From a bacterium UBA3734 (GTDB lineage: Bacteria; Bacteroidota; Bacteroidia; Bacteroidales; Bacteroidaceae), in NCBI GenBank assembly GCA_002372575.1, contig DFHC01000099.1:1-21667 (forward strand): 21,667 nt of DNA, in the 5' to 3' direction. The notes beneath the pieces are model-generated. The model made no database searches, was not told the DNA's origin, and saw only the letters and a list, made by a program, of their open reading frames with translations. A program made the position numbers and the translations under genes. Below are positions 17,501-21,667 of this stretch, one piece after another. Each line of letters starts with the position of its first letter. The stretch's first letter is position 1.

Positions 17501-18986
17501 TACGAGGCGACAAGATGTCGGCACCCTGCCCTCTTACGTCAATGTTTGCCGTCAATGGACTCATCCCCATTCCGGGTGCAAACCTCTGCATGGGGAAGCG
17601 CACGGCTTTCAACTTGGCATCATAGGCCGTGTGGGCGGCATCGTATTTGGCAGTCCCCACGAGCGAGCCCTGCAGCGCATTTTTTGTAGCTGGAGTCGTA
17701 ATATCAAGGTCGAGGTTGGCATTGAGTCGCTCGGGATAATCAAGGTTTTGAAGCGTTCCCGTGGTCTTCGCCCGAAATACCGATGGCAACGACAAATGGA
17801 GGTTCGAGAAATGCAGATTCTTCATATTTCCACGCAGTTCTCCGTCAATTTCCATCGCTTGTTTCTCAGGCCACTGCTTGAGGACATCCTTCGGCAAATC
17901 CTTGATAAAGGGCATGGCATCGTGCTTGCCAAGTGACGCACGGACACGGCCTTTCATCGTACCAGGATTCACGTCGGAAAAGGCATCGAGCGACATCTCA
18001 AAATCGGTCGAAAACTCAGAATCAGCAGTTTTCATGGTTAGGTTTCTTAATTTTAACCTGTCGTCGGCCAGTGCAAATTTGCCCGAAGCATCTTGTATCT
18101 GCGTTCCGTTCAGCGCATCAAACCCAGCATCCATCTTCACCGACAACGAACGCACGTTTAAAGCGAGGTCTGGACCGTTTTCGGCGGAAAAACGCACAGA
18201 ATCTGCCCGCAAATTCAGGCTACTCATCTGCAAGTCGTTGTAGCCCGCAGCACTCTTCCGAATGTCTGCCGAGCCCACCTCGTAAATACCTCTCTTCAAA
18301 TCGAAAACACCATTTTTCAGGTTTGCGTCACCAAATTGGAGTGCGAGGGCATAGCCAGCAGCCTCGTTTTTTCCGTCGGGAAGTGGCAACTGCGTAATTC
18401 GCAATCCTGAATTCTTAATTTTAATCTTATCGGCCAAGATGCGCCAGGCCGTTTCGCTCGCCGTAGTGTCTTCTGGCACACTATCCGGAAAAACAATATC
18501 TAAATCTGCATCAGCCAAAAGTACGTCAGAGAGGTTCACATCGGAAGTCGAAGGGTCGTCCCTGCCGTTCAGCAACACATCGGAATTCGTCACACGTAAC
18601 TTCCCGATATCGCCCTTCAATCGCATCGATTCAATGAGGTCGGCGGTGTTTATTCGGGCATTTTCAAGCATCAGCTCGTCGATAACCACCTGTTTTTTCA
18701 ACAACGGACGCAGTTGCACGTCGGCCACAACTGCCCCCACGTTGGCTATCGTGTCACCCGTCTCGCGTTTCACGGCCACAACCTCGTTCAAACTCAAATC
18801 CAGCGGAAAGCGCAGCCGAACATTGCCCACCGACACGTCCATGCCCGTTTTCTCCGAAGCATACACCGACGCTTGCTTCACCGCCCACCGCTGAAACGGC
18901 GGAAAATAAAGCAAGGCTGCCAACGACGAAAAAAGTACGATGGGAATCAGCACAGCAGCCCCCATCCACTTCATGAATTTCTTCAT
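14502..18986 (-). CDS. tamB: TamB: inner-membrane-anchored AsmA-like translocation/assembly protein
   Basis: This 1494-residue protein belongs to the bridge-like AsmA/TamB group. It is anchored in the inner membrane by an N-terminal helix (about residues 10-29) and spans the periplasm as a long beta taco. Family studies link these proteins to phospholipid transport and outer membrane protein assembly with TamA/TamL. The body consists of repeating beta-rich units (DVSVGNVRLRFPLDLSLNEV and many similar). The C-terminal TamB/DUF490 domain (about 1250-1494) contains LTTGMYLADGN, SSFLQNEISNITG and the final GVGFIWRRSLQHIKDIF. A promoter-like box lies just upstream. The 4-bp overlap with tamL places the two in one operon. 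Confidence 0.94.
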   Translation of the reverse strand: MKKFMKWMGAAVLIPIVLFSSLAALLYFPPFQRWAVKQASVYASEKTGMDVSVGNVRLRFPLDLSLNEVVAVKRETGDTIANVGAVVADVQLRPLLKKQVVIDELMLENARINTADLIESMRLKGDIGKLRVTNSDVLLNGRDDPSTSDVNLSDVLLADADLDIVFPDSVPEDTTASETAWRILADKIKIKNSGLRITQLPLPDGKNEAAGYALALQFGDANLKNGVFDLKRGIYEVGSADIRKSAAGYNDLQMSSLNLRADSVRFSAENGPDLALNVRSLSVKMDAGFDALNGTQIQDASGKFALADDRLKLRNLTMKTADSEFSTDFEMSLDAFSDVNPGTMKGRVRASLGKHDAMPFIKDLPKDVLKQWPEKQAMEIDGELRGNMKNLHFSNLHLSLPSVFRAKTTGTLQNLDYPERLNANLDLDITTPATKNALQGSLVGTAKYDAAHTAYDAKLKAVRFPMQRFAPGMGMSPLTANIDVRGQGADILSPRTQLTAKVDIQQFSYSGYDLSGVKGDATLKNGRVGAVIDSQNELLKGTATINALTSKNRFRGTLTTDLGMADLLRLGLTDSVMTVSGCAHLDIDSDLKDDHKIQGNLGDLTLRMHNETFRPDDMWVDVLLNRANTNAVIDCSDFHLDLKAKGHYERLIDTGERLVNEVQRQYGERIINEGRLRSMLPDARLSVRSGSENFIVDLLNRSGYDFKSFNCNVVSSPVEGLNGRMHLESLLVNDMLLDTINFAIKSDSIRTTYQAQVRNNKKNPQYTFNALVDGILQDRGTTFGTRLYDANGDLGVRLGLQATMEDRGLMFRAHVKEPVLGFRKFKVNDENFVFLSHDGRVSADVVLRADDGTGVQIYTNDDNEEAKQDVTVSVNHFDLERILSVIPYTPNVKGMMNGDFHFVQTDNQVTVSSDLGIQNLIYENSPVGNIGTEFVYMPKTDGSHYIDGILKLEGKDIATLNGTYFNKYNEDKKLSGTLDATVELLRTPLSIINGFIPNQIIGFEGYGEGSLAVHGPLSAPIANGEVFLDSAYLVSQPYGVRLRFDNDPVIIKESKLLFENFEMYANNSSPLTTYGSLDFTNPEHIRLDLRMRAQNFLLIDAKENFRSEAFGKAYVNYFGSINGELTNLNMRGKLDVLGTTDLVYILRDSPLTTDNHLEGLVTFTDFNDTTQTKVARPELGGFTMDMTVDVSKGAHVMAYLNTDKSNYIDLMGGGVLRMNYNTTDNLRLTGRYTLANGQMKYSLPIIPLKIFTIKDGSYLEFTGDVMNPTLNITATERKRAPVTDYTGASRSVEFECGVVITKTLNDMGLEFTLDAPEDMTLFSELQSMSKEQRGKLAVTMLTTGMYLADGNTNAFSMNNALSSFLQNEISNITGNALRTIDLSVGLDNTTDATGRTSTNYSFKFAKRFWNNRLKIAVGGRVTTGAEMPNQDHSFFDNVIFEYRLDDSANKYVTLFYENNVYDWLDGYTQEYGVGFIWRRSLQHIKDIFKKEEKP

Positions 18987-19015
18987 ATCTCCTGGCTACA
19001 TCTGAGTTCTGAGCG

Positions 19016-19045
19016 CAAAAATACAAAAAAAACGCGAGCCGCAAA
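19016..19045 (-). promoter_or_regulatory. Predicted tamB promoter
   Basis: On the minus strand, TATTTTTG (19016-19023) fits the -7 box and TTTG (19042-19045) a -33 box, with a spacing of 18 bp, slightly short of the usual 19-21. The -7 box ends about 30 bp before the tamB start. Confidence 0.5.
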
Positions 19046-19105
19046 AGGATTCCGCCGAAAATCTACGTCCAAGCGCCACGTTTTTTCAGAAGAAACAACA
19101 GCACA

Positions 19106-19134
19106 AAGGCCACAGCAAGTTCTGCCGTGACCTT
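19106..19134 (-). terminator. Possible terminator hairpin after the rpmB-rpmG-DUF4295 operon
   Basis: A 12-position stem with two mismatches (AAGGCCACAGCA against TGCCGTGACCTT) closes a 5-nt loop, 24 bp after the DUF4295 stop. On the minus strand it is followed by a moderately T-rich stretch (TGTGCTGTTGTTTCTTCTG) rather than a clean T run, so it may be a weak intrinsic terminator. The spacer from 18987 to 19158 otherwise contains only the tamB promoter. Confidence 0.4.
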
Positions 19135-19158
19135 CGTCGTATGCTATTTTTCGAGTAA

Positions 19159-19317
19159 TCAGTTCTTGAAGAAGTCCTTCACGGCTTCGTTCGGAACCAT
19201 CTGCTCATCGAAAATGTAAGCACCCGTCTTCGGGCTCTTCACCATTTTGATAACCTTTGTGTATGCGCGACCGTCCTTGTTACCTTCTTGGAGGGTTGCC
19301 ACGGTTTTTTTTGCCAT
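19159..19317 (-). CDS. DUF4295 small basic protein
   Basis: This 52-residue protein begins MAKKTVATLQEGNKDGR and ends NEAVKDFFKN. It matches my memory of the DUF4295 family, found in Bacteroidota directly behind rpmB and rpmG. It is basic, contains a KMVKSPKTGAYIFDEQMV segment and has no cysteine. Its constant linkage with two 50S proteins suggests a ribosome-associated role, but the function is not established. The ATG at 19315-19317 is followed by an A-rich MAKK start like that of L33. A 54-bp spacer of AT-rich heptad repeats separates it from rpmG. The usual next gene in the phylum, ftsY, is absent; tamB follows instead. Confidence 0.9.
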   Translation of the reverse strand: MAKKTVATLQEGNKDGRAYTKVIKMVKSPKTGAYIFDEQMVPNEAVKDFFKN

Positions 19318-19371
19318 AACTCTTAATCTTAAATCTTAAATTCTAAATCTGAATTCCTAAATCCCACGGGT
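19318..19371 (-). repeat. Imperfect AT-rich heptad repeat between rpmG and DUF4295
   Basis: On the minus strand the spacer reads as successive near-copies of GATTTAR (GATTTAG, GAATTCA, GATTTAG, AATTTAA, GATTTAA, GATTAAG) running almost to the DUF4295 start. It separates two co-transcribed genes and has no promoter-like box that I would trust. Confidence 0.6.
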
Positions 19372-19560
19372 TTACTTGATTTCCTTATGAACCGTCATCC
19401 GCTTCAGAATCGGATTGTACTTCTTCAGCTCCATGCGGTCGGGCGTATTCTTACGGTTCTTCGTGGTAATGTAACGACTCGTGCCGGGCAGACCGCTTTC
19501 CTTCATTTCGGTGCATTCAAGGATGACTTGCACACGATTGCCTTTAACTTTCTTAGCCAT
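19372..19560 (-). CDS. rpmG: 50S ribosomal protein L33
   Basis: This 62-residue L33 has the typical start [18 protein letters not shown] and the central motif [24 protein letters not shown]. It is a component of the large ribosomal subunit near the E site. The protein has a single cysteine and lacks the two CxxC pairs of the zinc-binding form, so it is a zinc-independent (C-minus) variant. The stretch after the stop holds the heptad-repeat spacer leading to DUF4295. It starts 5 bp after the rpmB stop and is certainly in the same operon. Confidence 0.98.
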   Translation of the reverse strand: MAKKVKGNRVQVILECTEMKESGLPGTSRYITTKNRKNTPDRMELKKYNPILKRMTVHKEIK

Positions 19561-19565
19561 ATTGC

Positions 19566-19829
19566 TTATTCTCCTATAACTTTAATGTCCTTCCAGTCCA
19601 CATAGCCATTTTCCACGGCTTGCTTGAGCGCTGCATCGAGCCCCACCCTGTTGATCAGACGGAGGCCAGCGGCACTGATTTTCAGACTAATCCAGCACTG
19701 TTCCTCTACGTAGTAGAATTTCTTACTGAAAAGATTTACATCGAAGCGTCTTTTGGTGCGGTGCTTCGAGTGAGACACGTTGTTTCCTATCTGTGCCTTC
19801 TTTCCCGTGATTTGACAAATTTTCGACAT
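19566..19829 (-). CDS. rpmB: 50S ribosomal protein L28
   Basis: This 87-residue L28 shows the family start [21 protein letters not shown] and the motif [16 protein letters not shown] (about 24-39). There are no CxxC pairs, so like L33 here it is a zinc-independent form. The extended C-terminus ([22 protein letters not shown]) is a little longer than in many homologues. It is the first gene of the rpmB-rpmG-DUF4295 operon, preceded by a consensus promoter at 19881-19912 and an A-rich leader containing an 11-bp direct repeat. Confidence 0.98.
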   Translation of the reverse strand: MSKICQITGKKAQIGNNVSHSKHRTKRRFDVNLFSKKFYYVEEQCWISLKISAAGLRLINRVGLDAALKQAVENGYVDWKDIKVIGE

Positions 19830-19839
19830 CGCTATCTAA

Positions 19840-19862
19840 ATTTTTTGTTACATTTTTTGTTA
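19840..19862 (-). repeat. 11-bp direct repeat in the rpmB leader
   Basis: ATTTTTTGTTA (plus-strand reading) occurs at 19840-19850 and 19852-19862, one base apart. On the coding strand this gives two TAACAAAAAAT units shortly before the rpmB start. It may be an A-rich translation enhancer or a leader control site; no function can be read directly. Confidence 0.5.
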
Positions 19863-19880
19863 TTTATTCCAAACAGGGTG

Positions 19881-19912
19881 CAAAATTACACTTTTTTTCC
19901 CAAATCGACAAA
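19881..19912 (-). promoter_or_regulatory. Predicted rpmB operon promoter (consensus Bacteroidota type)
   Basis: On the minus strand, TTTG (19909-19912) is followed after exactly 20 bp by TAATTTTG (19881-19888). Both boxes and the spacing match the Bacteroidota primary sigma consensus. The leader to the rpmB ATG is about 45 nt. It is the clearest promoter in the window. Confidence 0.75.
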
Positions 19913-19948
19913 ATTTTCTTGGAAGAATCGCTAAAATTAAGTTTTTTT

Positions 19949-20464
19949 TTATTTTTCGTCCTCAATTTCGGTCAAGTCTTGGTCGATCAGGTACTCGAGA
20001 AAGAGTTTCAGGGCTTTCCGCGTGGCGATGGCGAGGTTGATGTCGCGTCCTTCGTCGTCGGTGAGTTTGCAGGTGCGAACATCGTCGCCGCTGCCCCATG
20101 CCAGCCAAATCGTGCCTACGGGAATCTCGGGCGTGCCGCCGCCAGGACCAGCAATGCCCGTGGCCGCAATGGCGTAGTCCACACCCAGCGTCTGGCACGC
20201 GCCCTGCACCATCTGGATGGCCACTTCCTCGCAAACGGCGGTTTTCTCCGCGAGCGTTTCGTGGCTGACGTGCAGGATTCGCTCCTTGATTTCGTCGGTG
20301 TAGCAGATGATGCCGCCCTTGAAATAGTTCGACGCACCCGGTACGGCAATGATGGCCTCGGCAATGCGTCCGCCCGTGCAACTCTCGGCGGTGCCGAGCG
20401 TCTTTCCGTTGTCGTAGAGATACTGCTGTATCTCCTTGCTGATGATTTTATTCTCTAAGCTCAT
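19949..20464 (-). CDS. pncC: CinA C-terminal-type nicotinamide-nucleotide amidohydrolase
   Basis: This 171-residue stand-alone PncC domain deamidates nicotinamide mononucleotide to nicotinate mononucleotide in NAD recycling. It corresponds to the C-terminal half of CinA; the MoCF-like N-terminal domain is not present. Motifs visible are TAESCTGGRIAE (catalytic Ser28), GGIICYTDEIKERIL (with conserved Tyr and Lys at about 55 and 60) and ATGIAGPGGGTPEIPVGT (about 101-118). Its ATG overlaps the tsaD stop by 4 bp (20461-20464), so it is coupled to tsaD. The NAD-salvage function is from family knowledge. The tail (DLTEIEDEK) is acidic and unremarkable. Confidence 0.95.
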   Translation of the reverse strand: MSLENKIISKEIQQYLYDNGKTLGTAESCTGGRIAEAIIAVPGASNYFKGGIICYTDEIKERILHVSHETLAEKTAVCEEVAIQMVQGACQTLGVDYAIAATGIAGPGGGTPEIPVGTIWLAWGSGDDVRTCKLTDDEGRDINLAIATRKALKLFLEYLIDQDLTEIEDEK

Positions 20465-21667
20465 GATTTTAATAAAGTATTTAAAGCCTCCCCCAGCCCC
20501 TCCAAAGGGAGGGGAGCCTTATTTTGAACAACTGGTTTTACAATGTCTCCATTTCCGTTCCCCTTCCCTTTTGGGGAGGGGCCAGGGGAGAGGCCGATAG
20601 CAGCTTTCGCATACGCAGGTGCATCGATGGGACAGAAATCGCCGTCGCGATACTTGAAATAGCCCGTGATGGCAATCATTGCGGCATTGTCGGTGGTGTA
20701 GCTGAACTTCGGGATATACACCGTCCATCCGTAGCGACGCGCATAGTCGTGGAAGGCGTTGCGCAGGCCCGTATTGGCCGACACGCCCCCCGCCACGGCA
20801 ATGTGCTTGATGCCCGTGTGCTTCGCTGCCAGATGGAGCTTCTTCATCAGAATATCGACAACAGTAAACTCGAGCGAGGCCGCGAGGTCTTCCTTGTGAC
20901 GCTCAATGAAGTCGGGCTCGGCCTTGAGCCAATCGCGCAGGTTGTAGAGAAACGAGGTTTTCAGCCCCGAAAAGCTGTAGTCGAAGCCCGCGATGTGCGG
21001 CTCGGCAAACTTATAAGCATGGGGATTGCCCTGACGGGCGAGCCGGTCGATAATCGGACCGCCGGGATAGCCCAAGCCCATCACCTTCGAACACTTGTCG
21101 ATGGCCTCGCCGGCGGCATCGTCGATGGTCTGGCCGAGAACCTGCATATCGTTGTAGGCGTTCACCTGCACAATCTGCGAATTTCCACCGCTCACGAGCA
21201 GGCAGAGGAAGGGAAAAGGCGGAGGCCCCACCCCAGCCCTCCCCGAAGGGGGAGGGAGCAACGATTCGGAGCCACCATTTCCGTCTCCCCTCCTTTCGGA
21301 GGGGTCGGGGGAGGCTATGAAATGCGCCATCACGTGCCCCTGCAAGTGGTTCACGTCGATGAGCGGGATGCCCAGCGAGCGCGCAAAGCCTTTCGCAAAG
21401 CTCACGCCCACGAGCAGCGACCCCATCAGCCCGGGACCGCGCGTGAAGGCGATGGCCGAGAGCTGCTCTTTCGCGATTCCAGCCTGCCTGATGGCTTGAT
21501 CGACCACAGGCACGATGTTCTGCTGGTGCGCCCGCGATGCCAACTCCGGCACCACGCCGCCGTAAGCCTCGTGTACGGCCTGCGACGCCGTGACGTTCGA
21601 CAGCAGTTCGTCGTTTCGCAGCACCGCCGCCGACGTGTCGTCGCAGCTCGACTCTATACCTAATATA
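20461..21667 (-). CDS. tsaD: tRNA N6-adenosine threonylcarbamoyltransferase, with two inserted elements (5' end outside window)
   Basis: TsaD transfers threonylcarbamoyl to A37 of ANN-decoding tRNAs (t6A) and is usually essential. The frame stays open to the right edge and starts there with ILGIESSCDDTSAAV, so only a few N-terminal residues are missing; a GTG at 21622-21624 is internal. The metal-binding HxxxH (NHLQGH, visible residues 106-111), LLVSGGNSQ and TTDNAAMIA are intact. Two segments are foreign to the family. One is a 30-residue Pro/Gly/Ser-rich stretch at visible residues 119-148, just after the HxxxH. The other is a 43-residue tail at 359-401 that runs to the stop. Both derive from the same GC-rich hairpin element. 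Without them the protein would be about 335-340 residues, the normal length. Confidence 0.96.
   Translation of the reverse strand, partial: ILGIESSCDDTSAAVLRNDELLSNVTASQAVHEAYGGVVPELASRAHQQNIVPVVDQAIRQAGIAKEQLSAIAFTRGPGLMGSLLVGVSFAKGFARSLGIPLIDVNHLQGHVMAHFIASPDPSERRGDGNGGSESLLPPPSGRAGVGPPPFPFLCLLVSGGNSQIVQVNAYNDMQVLGQTIDDAAGEAIDKCSKVMGLGYPGGPIIDRLARQGNPHAYKFAEPHIAGFDYSFSGLKTSFLYNLRDWLKAEPDFIERHKEDLAASLEFTVVDILMKKLHLAAKHTGIKHIAVAGGVSANTGLRNAFHDYARRYGWTVYIPKFSYTTDNAAMIAITGYFKYRDGDFCPIDAPAYAKAAIGLSPGPSPKGKGNGNGDIVKPVVQNKAPLPLEGLGEALNTLLKS
20487..20595 (-). repeat. Double-hairpin GC-rich element, copy 1, at the 3' end of tsaD
   Basis: On the coding strand this copy has a left hairpin (plus 20560-20581), a core ACGGAAATGG (about 20550-20559), a 35-bp AT-richer spacer and a right hairpin (20497-20514: a perfect 7-bp stem CCCCTCC/GGAGGGG with a 4-nt loop). 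It encodes a peptide from LSPGPSPKGKGNGNG to APLPLEGLGEA. It shares order and core with copy 2 at 21227-21315. Exact ends are uncertain by a few bases. Confidence 0.8.
21227..21315 (-). repeat. Double-hairpin GC-rich element, copy 2, inside tsaD
   Basis: This copy has a left hairpin (21287-21304: a perfect 7-bp stem CCCCTCC/GGAGGGG, loop GAAA on the coding strand), the core ACGGAAATGG (about 21276-21285), a short spacer and a right hairpin (21237-21256: a perfect 8-bp stem CCCTCCCC/GGGGAGGG, loop CTTC). It encodes a peptide from SPDPSERRGDGNGG to LLPPPSGRAGVG and keeps the tsaD frame. Exact ends are uncertain by a few bases. Confidence 0.8.

Noticed and set aside
18040..18430. Near-duplicate AT-rich strings (TTCTTAATTTTAA) at 18046-18060 and 18412-18426 in tamB
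   Set aside because: They encode equivalent turns (KLRNLTM and KIKNSGL) of the repeating TamB beta units, so protein repetition explains them.
20487..20595. Reading the GC-rich hairpins at the end of tsaD as a plain transcription terminator
   Set aside because: There is no T run, pncC follows with a 4-bp overlap, and the same structure occurs mid-gene where termination would abolish TsaD.
20524..21663. 379-codon plus-strand frame antisense to tsaD
   Set aside because: tsaD motifs on the minus strand are unambiguous; the antisense frame stays open because of the GC-rich codon pattern.
1..21667. Genomic island, prophage, CRISPR or toxin-antitoxin system
   Set aside because: No integrase, transposase, phage, Cas or toxin gene, no tRNA attachment site and no spacer array were seen. 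The genes are mostly core chromosomal.

Overview
The window is 21.7 kb of densely packed chromosome from a Bacteroidota bacterium, most likely a Bacteroidales/Prevotellaceae member. Evidence for this: promoter-like boxes fit the Bacteroidota TTTG/TAnnTTTG pattern rather than TTGACA/TATAAT; the genes rpmB, rpmG and DUF4295 lie in tandem; the TamA-like protein is a lipoprotein (TamL); and many protein sequences have Bacteroidales character. The genus call is inference. I see no rRNA, tRNA, CRISPR array, insertion sequence or prophage. No gene-free stretch exceeds about 215 bp.

Layout. 1-384 (+): the C-terminal part of a rubrerythrin. 365-2941 (-): dapA, truA and two cell-envelope genes of the kind usually found behind an ECF sigma factor, but with no sigma gene present. 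3158-8994 (+): a membrane-anchored coiled-coil protein, then a tripartite export operon (TolC-type outer membrane protein, HlyD-type adaptor, two ABC-2 permeases) with no ATPase gene. 8981-10102 (-): the Mrp-type P-loop ATPase. 10192-12063 (+): a secreted GH115-like protein that appears to lack the catalytic barrel. 12064-18986 (-): tamB and tamL, the envelope biogenesis pair, overlapping by ATGA. 19159-19829 (-): rpmB, rpmG and a DUF4295 small protein that is easily missed (52 aa). 19949-21667 (-): pncC and tsaD, again overlapping by ATGA; tsaD runs off the right edge.

The most unusual signal is in tsaD, an essential tRNA t6A synthesis gene. It carries two copies of one GC-rich element of about 90-110 bp. 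Each copy consists of two G/C hairpins around a shared core, ACGGAAATGG on the coding strand. One copy sits in frame in a loop after the HxxxH metal site. The other sits at the 3' end and appears to replace the native C-terminus and stop. Both add Pro/Gly/Ser-rich peptide and leave the reading frame open. This resembles in-frame palindromic elements known from Rickettsia, but here the element is a double hairpin with a spacer.

Other points of note are the barrel-less GH115 homologue, the ATPase-less exporter, three convergent gene pairs that overlap or abut at their stop codons, a back-to-back promoter pair between mrp and the GH115-like gene, and a locus junction where tamB-tamL follows DUF4295 where ftsY is normally expected.
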